A stretch of DNA of 64,000 nucleotides, taken from NCBI GenBank assembly GCA_963691705.1, contig OY829537.1, forward strand, positions 39,373,514-39,437,513, read 5' to 3'. How positions within the stretch are numbered: the first letter of the stretch is position 1; each line of letters opens with the position of its first letter. The position numbers and the translations under genes were made by a program. Shown here one piece after another: positions 1 through 9,365 of this stretch. This DNA is from Viola odorata. Its lineage: Eukaryota > Streptophyta > Magnoliopsida > Malpighiales > Violaceae. The notes below the pieces were generated by a model, which did not search any database, was not told the origin of the DNA, and was given only the letters and a program-made list of their open reading frames with translations.

Positions 1-2792
1 TAAAGGTATCCGGGTGAGGCTATCGCAGTCACGGACGTTGATGCAGAAATGTAACGGCATCCGGGCGAGGCTATCGCAATCACGGAGCCTGATGCAGAAA
101 TGTAAAGGCATCCGGGCGAGGCTATCGCAATCACGGAGCCTGATGCAGAAAAGTAAAGGTATCCGGGCGAGGCTATCACATTTACGGAGCCTGATGCCGA
201 AAAGAAAAGGTATCCGAGCGAGGCTATCGCAGTCACGGACGTTGATCTACAATTGTAAAGGTATCCGGGTGGGGCTATCGCAGTCACCGATACTGATGCA
301 GATAATAAAGGTATCCGGGCGCGGCTAGCGCAGTCAGGGACGTTGATGCAGAAATGTAAAGGTATCCGGGCGAGGCTATCGCAATCACGGATACTGATGC
401 AGAATATAAAGGTAACCGGGCGAGGCTAGCGCAAGCACGGATACAAATGCAGAAAAGTAAAGGTGTTCGGGTGAGGCTATAGCAGTCACGACGCCGATGC
501 AGAAATGTAAAGGTATCCGGGCGAGGCAATCGCAATCACGGATCCTGATGCAAAAAAGTAAAGATATCCGGGCGAGGCTATCGCAGTCACGGGAGTTGAT
601 GCAGAATTGTAAAGGTATCCGGGCGAGGCAATCGCAGTCACGGATACTGATGCAGAAACTAAAGGTATCCGGGGGAGTCTAGCACAATCACAGATACTAA
701 TGCAGAAGAGTAAAGGTATCCGGGCGAGGCTATCGCAGTCACGGACGTTGATGCAGAAATGTAAAGGTATCTGGGCGAGGCAATCGTAGTCACGGATACT
801 AATGCAGAATATAAAGGTAACAGGGCGGGGCTATCGTAGTCACGGACGATGATGCAGAAATGTAAAGGTATCCAGGCGAGGCAATCGCAATCACGGATTC
901 TGATGCAGAAATGTAAAGGTATCCGGGCGAGGCTATCGCAATCACGGATCCTGATGCAGAAATGTAAAGGTATCCAGGCGAGGCAATCGCAGTCACGGAT
1001 ACTGATGCAGAAAAGTAAAGGTATTCGGGTGAGGCTATCGCAGTCACGGATACTGATGCATAATATAATGGTAACCGGGCGGGGCTATCGCAGTCACGGA
1101 CGCTGATGCAGAAATGTAAAGGTATCCGGGCGAGGCAATCGCAATCACGGATCCTGATGCAGAAAAGTAAAGGTATCCGGGCGAGGCAATCACAGTCACG
1201 GACGTTGATCCATAAAAGTAAAGGTATCCGGGCGAGGCTATCGCAGTCACGGATACTGATTCAGAAACTAAAGGTATCCGGGGGAGTCTAGCACAATCAC
1301 GGATACTAATGCAGAAAAGTAAAGGTATCCGGGCGACGCTATCGTAGTCACGGATACTGATGCAGAATATAAAGGTAACCGGGTGGGGCTATCGCAGTCA
1401 CGGACGCTGATGCAGAAATGTAAAGGTATCCAGGCGAGGCAATCGCAATCACGGATTCTGATGCAGAAATGTAAAGGTATCCGGGCGAGGCTATCGCAAT
1501 CACGGATCCTGATGCAGAAATGTAAAGGTATCCAGGCGAGGCAATCGCAGTCACGGATACTGATGCAGAAAACTAAAGGTATTCGGGTGAGGCTATCGCA
1601 GTCACGGATACTGATGCATAATATAATGGTAACCAGGCGGGGCTATCGCAGTCACGGACGCTGATGCAAAAATGTAAAGGTATCCGGGCGAGGCAATCGC
1701 AATCACGGATCCTGATGCAGAAAAGTAAAGGTATCCGGGCGAGGCTATCACAGTCACGGACGTTGTTCCATAAAAGTAAAGGTATCCGGGCGAGGCTATC
1801 GCAGTCACGGATACTGATTCAGAAACTAAAGGTATCCGGGGGAGTCTAGCACAATCACAGATTCTAATGCAGAAAAGTAGAGGTATCCGGGCGAGGCTAT
1901 CGCAGTCACGGACGTTGATGCAGAAATGTAAAGGTATCTGGGCGAGTCTATCGTAGTCACGGATACTGCTACAGAAAAGTAAAGGAATCCGGGCGAGGCT
2001 ATCGTAGTCACGAATGCTGATGTAGAAATGTAAAGGTATTCAGGTGAGGCTATCGCAGTCATGGACGCTGATGCAGAAAAGTAAAGGAATCCGAGCAAGG
2101 CTATCGTAGTCACGGATACTGATACAGAAAAGTAAAGGTATCCGGGCAAGGCTATCACAGTCACGGACGTTGATCCAGAAATGTAAAGGTATCCGGGCGA
2201 GGCTATCGCAGTCACGGATACTGATGCAGAAAATAAAAGGTATCCGGGGGAGGCAATCCCAATCACGGATCCTAATGCAGAAAAGTAAAGGTATCCGGGC
2301 GAGGCTATCCCAGTCACGGTCGTTGATGCAGAAATGTAAAGGTATCTAGGCGAGGCTATCGTAGTCACGGATACTGATGCAGAATATAAAGGTAACCGGG
2401 CGGGGCTATCGCAGTTACGGACGCTGATGCAGAAATATAAAGGAATCCGGGCGAGGCTATCGTAGTCACGGATGCTGATGCAGAAATGTAAAGGTATTCG
2501 GGTGAGGCTATAGCAGTCACGACACTGATGCAGAAATGTAAAGGTATCCGGGCGAGGCTATCGCAGTCACGGACGTTGATTTAGAAATGTAAAGGTATCT
2601 TGGCGAGGCTATCGTAGTCACGGATACAGATGCAGAAATGTAAAGGTATCCAGGCAAGGCTATCGCAATCACGGAGGCTGATGTTGAAATGTAAAGGTAT
2701 CCGGGCGAGGGTATCGCAGTCATGGATACTGATGCAGAAACTAAAGGTATCCGGGGGAGTCTAGCACAATCACGGATACTAATGCAGAAAAG
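1..2792 (+). repeat. 2.79-kb higher-order unit, copy 1
   Basis: A higher-order unit of about 55 monomers. Position 1 onward aligns with 2793 onward (offset 2,792), and beyond the insertion with 4344 onward (offset 4,052, which is 2,792 plus 1,260). It also aligns with 13602 onward (offset 13,601) as far as 2138. The part from about 2125 to 3155 aligns with 12934-13964 (offset 10,809). Differences are scattered single bases, so the copies are young relative to monomer-to-monomer divergence. Whether the unit extends left of the window is unknown. Confidence 0.88.
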
Positions 2793-3083
2793 TAAAGGTA
2801 TCCGGGTGAGGCTATCGCAGTCACGGACGTTGATGCAGAAATGTAACGGCATCCGGGCGAGGCTATCGCAATCACGGAGCCTGATGCAGAAATGTAAAGG
2901 CATCCGGGCGAGGCTATCGCAATCACGGAGCCTGATGCAGAAAAGTAAAGGTATCCGGGCGAGGCTATCACATTTACGGAGCCTGATGCCGAAAAGAAAA
3001 GGTATCCGAGCGAGGCTATCGCAGTCACGGACGTTGATCTACAATTGTAAAGGTATCCGGGTGGGGCTATCGCAGTCACCGAT

Positions 3084-3153
3084 ACTGATGCAGATAATAA
3101 AGGTATCCGGGCGCGGCTAGCGCAGTCAGGGACGTTGATGCAGAAATGTAAAG
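3084..3153 (+). repeat. Left copy of 70-bp direct repeat flanking the insertion
   Basis: Seventy bases of satellite immediately left of the insertion are repeated without mismatch at 4344-4413. Homologous copy 1 of the higher-order unit has this 70-bp stretch once (292-361) and continues directly into the next monomer. The repeat was therefore produced with the insertion and is not pre-existing tandemness, since its phase is not a whole number of monomers. Confidence 0.92.
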
Positions 3154-3155
3154 GT

Positions 3156-3703
3156 CTGTTGTGTCTGCGCCTAGAACTGCTGTGTGCGAGATTGTCATCT
3201 CGAATCTCCTTGATATCTACTTGTCTGAATGCTCTGAAACTTGGACACAGCCTTCCTAAGACTCCAATAGGTCTTGTATATGTGCTAGATCTTTTATTGA
3301 AGCCGTTCTTCCAAGGGTTGACTCGGATGGATGTCAAACCTTGTGCTAGGTGCCTCCAAGCCACCTTCCATGTCATCCTTCGCCTGAAAGCTTGATCAAG
3401 CAGCGTCTCCTGCCTTGTCTCCATGTCTAGGGGTTGCTGAATGGTCACTGGGGTTAGCCATGGGGCTAGGATCGTATCATTCCCTTCCCCTTCGAAAAGA
3501 TTCGCCCTCGAATCTGATTCTTTTAAGACAACAATTCTATCAGAATCAACAAAGGAAACACATGAAGGAAAGGGATTACCCAAGGCATCCAACTCTGATT
3601 GTTGCAACTTAGACAACTCCTTCTCCTTCAAAACATCTTGCTCTTGCTGCCCTAAAGAGAAAACGCAAGAAGAAGAAGAAAATTCCGTTCCGATCCTGGT
3701 TCC
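3156..3703 (-). pseudogene. Unidentified coding remnant in the insertion
   Basis: This minus-strand frame is open from just after a TAA at 3706-3704 to the insertion edge, about 182 codons, and then continues in frame through satellite to a stop ending at 2741. No ATG is well placed; the first plausible start in the frame is a TTG at 3631. The peptide is rich in Lys, Glu, Gln and Ser near the start. Around 3485-3450 it contains DSRANLFEGEGND, which resembles the acidic DSRTNLFxEGxND-type motif I associate with plant Ty3/gypsy polyprotein tails. A basic stretch, SSRRRHNR, lies at the insertion edge. No catalytic domain is present. It could be a gag-proximal leader, a rearranged pol tail, or non-coding. 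Confidence 0.4.
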
Positions 3704-3706
3704 TTA

Positions 3707-3721
3707 GGATGCGTAGCACCA
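3707..3721 (-). other. Primer-binding-site-like motif
   Basis: On the minus strand TGGTGCTACGCATCC starts four bases after the proposed LTR end. Its complement GGATGCGTAGCACCA ends in CCA, as a mature tRNA 3' end would. I could not match it to a specific plant tRNA from memory, so the primer is unassigned. Confidence 0.4.
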
Positions 3722-3780
3722 AATTTGATCTTTGTTCAAAGATGGATTTCCTGCGGAATAGATAGAATAGATAGAACTCA

Positions 3781-3838
3781 CTTGCACAATTAAGACCTGC
3801 TGAACGCTAAGCAACAGCCAACCAAAATCCGAACAAGA
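3781..3838. repeat. 58-bp direct repeat inside the LTR-like segment, copy 1
   Basis: This 58-bp stretch recurs at 3861-3918 (offset 80) with two mismatches. It starts CTTGCACAAT and contains ACCTGCTGAACGCTAAGC. On the minus strand it lies in the region that would be U5. The 22 bases separating the copies are unrelated to it. Confidence 0.9.
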
Positions 3839-3860
3839 GAGGGTCCTTGTGAATGATAAA

Positions 3861-3918
3861 CTTGCACAACTAAGACCTGCTGAACGCTAAGCAACAGCCA
3901 ACCAAAGTCCGAACAAGA
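3861..3918. repeat. 58-bp direct repeat inside the LTR-like segment, copy 2
   Basis: Second copy of the 3781-3838 repeat, differing by T/C at the tenth base and A/G near the end (ACCAAAGTCC against ACCAAAATCC). It is probably a local duplication within the element. Confidence 0.9.
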
Positions 3919-4085
3919 AGATAAACAACAAGTAGGATGCAATTCCAAGATTTACTTGTATACGACTCAAGTATTGCGGACTCAAGAAGAACAAGGTTCA
4001 ACCAACTTGAACAAGGGGCGGAGATTGAAGAGATTAACTCAATTTATCAAATAATAGCCAAGTTTCTAAGGAGGCCAAGTGGCTC

Positions 4086-4094
4086 CTTAAATAA
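4086..4094 (-). promoter_or_regulatory. TATA-like element in the LTR-like segment
   Basis: The minus strand reads TATTTAAGG within the near-palindrome CCTTATTTAAGG (4096-4085). Its position, about 250 bases into the LTR-like segment and about 365 bases before its end, would suit a U3 promoter. It is a short motif in AT-rich DNA, so chance occurrence is possible. Confidence 0.3.
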
Positions 4095-4147
4095 GGTTAC
4101 AAGCAAACCATAATTCCAAAATAGGAATATTACATAAAGTAAAACAC

Positions 4148-4232
4148 TTAACTAATTAATCAATTAACTAATTAACCAATTAACTAATTAACTAATTTAC
4201 TAATTATAGTAAATATAAATATATTTAAATAC
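4148..4232. repeat. AT-rich TAATTAAC-type simple repeat
   Basis: Irregular iterations of TAACTAATTAAC and TAATTAACCAAT, followed by an AT-only stretch including AAATATAAATATATTTAAAT. This is by far the most AT-rich sequence in the window and contrasts with the satellite at about 55 percent GC. It lies upstream of the TATA-like element on the minus strand. Confidence 0.85.
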
Positions 4233-4343
4233 ATTCCAGCAGCCCATGTCGAGTTCTCCATCATCGGGCCAAGGTTTGGGCCGAAACTTCAAGTTGTATG
4301 TTGTCTCGCGTACAGACTGCACGCCATAATGTTTACGTCCATA

Positions 4344-4413
4344 ACTGATGCAGATAATAAAGGTATCCGGGCGCGGCTAGCGCAGTCAGGGACGTTGATG
4401 CAGAAATGTAAAG
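4344..4413 (+). repeat. Right copy of 70-bp direct repeat flanking the insertion
   Basis: Identical to 3084-3153 at offset 1,260. The next base differs (T at 4414 against G at 3154 and in the uninterrupted copies), giving AAAGTTATCC where other copies read AAAGGTATCC. After that the array continues exactly as in copy 1. Confidence 0.92.
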
Positions 4414-6214
4414 TTATCCGGGCGAGGCTATCGCAATCACGGATACTGATGCAGAATATAAAGGTAACCGGGCGAGGCTAGCGCAAGCACGGATACAAAT
4501 GCAGAAAAGTAAAGGTGTTCGGGTGAGGCTATAGCAGTCACGACGCCGATGCAGAAATGTAAAGGTATCCGGGCGAGGCAATCGCAATCACGGATCCTGA
4601 TGCAAAAAAGTAAAGATATCCGGGCGAGGCTATCGCAGTCACGGGAGTTGATGCAGAAATGTAAAGGTATCCGGGCGAGGCAATCGCAGTCACGGATACT
4701 GATGCAGAAACTAAAGGTATCCGGGGGAGTCTAGCACAATCACAGATACTAATGCAGAAGAGTAAAGGTATCCGGGCGAGGCTATCGCAGTCACGGACGT
4801 TGATGCAGAAATGTAAAGGTATCTGGGCGAGGCAATCGTAGTCACGGATACTAATGCAGAATATAAAGGTAACAGGGCGGGGCTATCGTAGTCACGGACG
4901 ATGATGCAGAAATGTAAAGGTATCCAGGCGAGGCAATCGCAATCACGGATTCTGATGCAGAAATGTAAAGGTATCCGGGCGAGGCTATCGCAATCACGGA
5001 TCCTAATGCAGAAATGTAAAGGTATCCAGGCGAGGCAATCGCAGTCACAGATACTGATGCAGAAAAGTAAAGGTATTCGGGTGAGGCTATCGCAGTCACG
5101 GATACTGATGCATAATATAATGGTAACCGGGCGGGGCTATCGCAGTCACGGACGCTGATGCAGAAATGTAAAGGTATCCGGGCGAGGCAATCGCAATCAC
5201 GGATCCTGATGCAGAAAAGTAAAGGTATCCGGGCGAGGCTATCACAGTCACGGACGTTGATCCATAAAAGTAAAGGTATCCGGGCGAGGCTATCGCAGTC
5301 ACGGATACTGATTCAGAAACTAAAGGTATCCGGGGGAGTCTAGCACAATCACGGATACTAATGCAGAAAAGTAAAGGTATCCGGGCGACGCTATCGTAGT
5401 CACGGATACTGATGCAGAATATAAAGGTAACCGGGTGGGGCTATCGCAGTCACGGACGCTGATGCAGAAATGTAAAGGTATCCAGGCGAGGCAATCGCAA
5501 TCACGGATTCTGATGCAGAAATGTAAAGGTATCCGGGCGAGGCTATCGCAATCACGGATCCTGATGCAGAAATGTAAAGGTATCCAGGCGAGGCAATCGC
5601 AGTCACGGATACTGATGCAGAAAACTAAAGGTATTCGGGTGAGGCTATCGCAGTCACGGATACTGATGCATAATATAATGGTAACTGGGCGGGGCTATCG
5701 CAGTCACGGACGCTGATGCAAAAATGTAAAGGTATCCGGGCGAGGCAATCGCAATGACGGATCCTGATGCAGAAAAGTAAAGGTATCCGGGCGAGGCTAT
5801 CACAGTCACGGACGTTGTTCCATAAAAGTAAAGGTATCCGGGCGAGGCTATCGCAGTCACGGATACTGATTCAGAAACTAAAGGTATCCGGGGGAGTCTA
5901 GCACAATCACGGATTCTAATGCAGAAAAGTAAAGGTATCCGGGCGAGGCTATCGCAGTCACGGACGTTGATGCAGAAATGTAAAGGTATCTGGGCGAGTC
6001 TATCGTAGTCACGGATACTGCTACAGAAAAGTAAAGGAATCCGGGCGAGGCTATCGTAGTCACGAATGCTGATGTAGAAATGTAAAGGTATTCAGGTAAG
6101 GCTATCGCAGTCATGGACGCTGATGCAGAAATGTAAAGGTATCCGGGCGAGGCTGTCGCAGTCACGGATACTGATACAGAAAAGTAAAGGAATCCGGGTG
6201 AGGCTATCGCCGTC

Positions 6215-8532
6215 ACGGACGCTGATGCAGAAATGTAAAGGTATCCGGGCGAGGCTAGCGCACTCACAGATCCTGATGAACAAAATAAAGGTATCCGGAC
6301 GAGGCTATCGCAGTCATGGACGCTGATGCAGAAATGTAAAGGTATCCGGGCGAGGCTGTCGCAGTCACGGATACTGATTCAGAAATGTAAAGGTATCCGA
6401 GTGAGGCTTTCGCAGTCACGGACGCTGATGCAGAAATGTAAAGGTATCCGTGCGAGGCTAGCGCACTCACGGATCTTGATGAAGAAAATAAAGGTATCCG
6501 GGCGAGGCTATCGCAGTCACGGACGTTGATAAGAAATGTAAAGGTATCCGGGCGAGGCTGTCGCAGTCAGGGATACTGATACAGAAAAGTAAAGGAATCC
6601 GGGCGAGGCTATCGCAGTCACGGACGCTGATGCAGAAATGTAAAGGAATCCGGGTGAGGCTATCATAGTCACGGATACTTATGCAGAAAAATTAAAGGTA
6701 TCCGGGCGAGGATGTCGCAGTCACGGATACTGATACAGAAAAGTAAAGAAATCCGGAGAGGCTGTCGCAGTCACAGATACTGATACAGAAGAGTAAAGGA
6801 ATCCGGGCGAGGCTATCGCAGTCACGGATACTGATTCAGAAATGTAAAGGTATCCGGGCGAGGCTTTCGCAGTCACGGACGCTGATGCAGAAATGTAAAG
6901 GTATCCGAGTGAGGCTATCCCAGTCACGGACGATGATGCAGAAATGTACAGGTATCCGGGCGAGGCTATCGCAGTCACGGACGCTGATGCAGAAAAGTAA
7001 AGGTATCCGGGCGAGGCTATCATAGTCACGAATCCTTATGCAAAAAAATTAAAGGTATCCGGGCGAGGATGTCGCAGTCACGGATACTGATACAGAAAAT
7101 TAAAGGAATCCGGGGAGGCTGTCGCAGTCACGGATACTGATACAGAAAAATAAAGGAATCCGGGCGAGGCTATCGGAGTCACGGACACTGATGCAGAAAA
7201 GTAAAGGTATCCGGGCGAGGCTATCGCAGTCAAGGACGCTGATGCAGAAATGTAAAGGAATCCGAGCAAGGCTATCGTAGTCACGGATCCTGATACAGAA
7301 AAGTAAAGGAATCCGGGCGAGGCTATCGTAGTCACGGATACTGATACAGAAAAGTAAAGGAATCCGGGCGAGGCTATCGTAGTCACGGATGCTGATGTAG
7401 AAATGTAAAGGTATTCAGGCGAGGCTATCGCAGTAATGGACGCTGATGCAGAAATGTAAAGGTATCCGGGCGAGGCTGTCGCAGTCACGGATACTGATAC
7501 AGAAAAGTAAAGGAATCCGGGCGAGGCTATCGCCGTCACGGACGCTGATGCAGAAATGTAAAGGTACTCAGGCGCGGCTATCGCAGTCACGGACGCTGAT
7601 GCAGAAATGTAAAGGTATCCGGGCGAGGCTATCGCAGTCACGGATACTGATACAGAAAAGTAAAGGAATCCGGGCGAGGCTATCGCCGTCACGGACGCTG
7701 ATGCAGAAATGTAAAGGTACTCAGGCGCGGCTATCGCAGTCACGGACGCTGATGCAGAAATGTAAAGGTATCCGGGCGAGGCTAGCGCACTCACAGATCC
7801 TGATGAACAAAATAAAGGTATCCGGACGAGGCTATCGCAGTCATGGACGCTGATGCAGAAATGTAAAGGTATCCGGGCGAGGCTGTCGCAGTCACGGATA
7901 CTGATTCAGAAATGTAAAGGTATCCGGGTGAGGCTTTCGCAGTCACGGACGCTGATGCAGAAATGTAAAGGTATCCGTGCGAGGCTAGCGCACTCACGGA
8001 TCTTGATGAAGAAAATAAAGGTATCCGGGCGAGGCTATCGCAGTCACGGACGCTGATAAGAAATGTAAAGGTATCCGGGCGAGGCTGTCGCAGTCACGGA
8101 TACTGATACAGAAAAGTAAAGGAATCTGGGCGAGGCTATCGCAGTCACGGACGCTGATGCAGAAATGTAAAGGAATCCGGGTGAGGCTATCATAGTCACG
8201 GATACTTATGCAGAAAAATTAAAGGTATCCGGGCGAGGATGTCGCAGTCACGGATACTGATACAGAAAAGTAAAGAAATCCCGGGAGGCTGTCGCAGTCA
8301 CAGATACTGATACAGAAGAGTAAAGGAATCCGGGCGAGGCTATCGCAGTCACGGATACTGATTCAGAAATGTAAAGGTATTCGGGCGAGGCTTTCGCAGT
8401 CACGGACGCTGATGCAGAAATGTAAAGGTATCCGGGTGAGGCTATCCCAGTCACGGACGATGATGCAGAAATGTACAGGTATCCGGGCGAGGCTATCGCA
8501 GTCACAGACGCTGATGCAGAAAAGTAAAGCAA
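6215..8532 (+). repeat. Block duplicated at 1,527-bp spacing
   Basis: About 790 bp at roughly 6215-7005 recurs at roughly 7742-8532 (offset 1,527, thirty monomers minus three bases). Shared markers include the 50-bp monomer containing GATCCTGATGAACAAAATAAAGG with CCGGACGAGG, and the GATAAGAAATG monomer. Between the copies a 153-bp, three-monomer duplication is visible near 7447-7780. Block edges are approximate. Confidence 0.75.
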
Positions 8533-9365
8533 TCCGGGCGAGGCTATCGTAGTCACGGATGCTGATGTAGAAATGTAAAGGTATTCAGGCGAGGCTATCG
8601 CAGTCATGGACGCTGATGCAGAAATGTAAAGGTATACGGGCGAGGCTGTCGCAGTCACGGATACTGATACGGAAAAGTAAAGGAATCCGGGCGAGGCTAT
8701 CGCCGTCACGGACGCTGATGCAGAAATGTAAAGGTATCCAGGCGCGGCTATCGCAGTCACGGACGCTGATGCAGAAATGTAAAGGTATCCGGGCGAGGCT
8801 ATCACATTTACGGAGCCTGATGCAGAGAAGTAAACGTAACCGAGCGAGGCTATCGCAGTCACGGATATTGATGCTGAAAATAAAAGGTATCCGGGCGAGG
8901 CAATCGCAATCACGGATCATGATGCAAAAAAGTAAAGGTACCCGGGCGAGGCTATCGCAGTCACGGGCGCTGATGCAGAAATGTAAAGGTATCCGGGCGA
9001 GGCTATCACATTTACGGAGCCTGATGCAGAGAAGTAAACGTAACCGAGCGAGGCTATCGCAGTCACGGACATTGATCTACAATTGTAAAGGTATCTGGGT
9101 GAGGCTATCGCAGTCACCGATACTGATGCAGATAATAAAGGTATCCGCGCGCGGCTAGCGCAGTCAGGGACGTTGATGCAGAAATGTAAAGGTATCCGGG
9201 CGAGGCTATCGCAATCACGGATACTGATGCAGAATATAAAGGTAACCGGGCGAGGCTAGCGCAATCACGGATACTAATGCAGAAAAGTAAAGGTATCCGG
9301 GCGAGGTTATCGTAGTCACGGCGTTGATGCAGAAATGTAAAGGTATCTGGGCGACGCTATCGTAG

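Larger units (their letters stand above)
1..3153 (+). repeat. 51-bp satellite array, left segment
   Basis: Uninterrupted head-to-tail monomers of about 51 bp, each carrying the landmarks GGTATCCGGGCGAGG, CAGTCACGGACG and TGATGCAGAAATG with substitutions. Some monomers are 50 bp (for example those ending GCAGAATAT) and shift the phase by one. No gene is visible. Open frames on both strands simply follow the 17-codon periodicity. The segment ends at the insertion near 3154, and the same satellite in the same orientation resumes at 4344. I do not recognise the family by name. Confidence 0.97.
3726..4341 (-). repeat. Probable long terminal repeat, 616 bp
   Basis: Read on the minus strand the segment begins TGGACGTAAAC and ends AAAGATCA, giving the TG...CA termini expected of an LTR. 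It has a TATA-like TATTTAAGG about 250 bases in (4094-4086), preceded by a very AT-rich stretch and GGCC-containing sequence, and followed by a U5-like region. A primer-binding-site-like TGG motif starts four bases beyond its end. No second LTR exists in the window to confirm the boundaries, so this rests on terminal bases and layout only. A solo LTR running 4341-3157, also TG...CA, is an alternative. Confidence 0.5.
3154..4343 (-). mobile_element. Non-satellite insertion, probable truncated LTR-retrotransposon fragment
   Basis: About 1.19 kb of sequence with no 51-bp periodicity interrupts the array. On the minus strand the order is an LTR-like segment (4341-3726), a primer-binding-site-like motif (3721-3707), then an open reading remnant (3703-3156). 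No polymerase, integrase or nucleocapsid motif is present, so it is at most a 5' fragment or a non-autonomous element. The right edge falls within two bases of the LTR-like TG terminus; the left edge is an abrupt change from satellite at 3154-3156. A Helitron or DNA transposon is less likely because I see no terminal inverted repeats or Helitron end signature. Class assignment is inference. Confidence 0.65.
2793..6131 (+). repeat. 2.79-kb higher-order unit, copy 2, interrupted and partial
   Basis: This copy follows copy 1 directly and carries the roughly 1.19-kb insertion plus a 70-bp duplication. Removing 1,260 bp restores collinearity with copy 1. Agreement continues to 6131, then breaks in the middle of a monomer at 6132: copy 1 continues GCAGAAAAGTAAAGG while this copy continues GCAGAAATGTAAAGG into a different block. 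Confidence 0.87.

Noticed and set aside
2741..3631. A 296-codon minus-strand protein as a real gene
   Set aside because: Nearly half of it is satellite read in frame, it lacks an ATG and the rest has no recognised domain. I kept only the island part, as a possible coding remnant.
3135..3707. Plus-strand open frames of 65-88 codons in the insert
   Set aside because: They lie antisense to the longer minus-strand frame, have no recognisable domain, and one starts inside satellite.
3157..4341. Whole insert as one 1,185-bp solo LTR
   Set aside because: It would also be TG...CA on the minus strand, but the primer-binding-site-like motif at 3707-3721 next to an internal TG...CA end favours a shorter LTR. 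No short target duplication flanks either version, so it is not excluded, only less favoured.
3154..4343. Helitron or terminal-inverted-repeat DNA transposon
   Set aside because: The ends (CTGTTGTGTCTG... and ...TTTACGTCCATA) are not inverted repeats of each other and lack a Helitron-type CTRR terminus with hairpin. The 70-bp flanking repeat also fits neither class.
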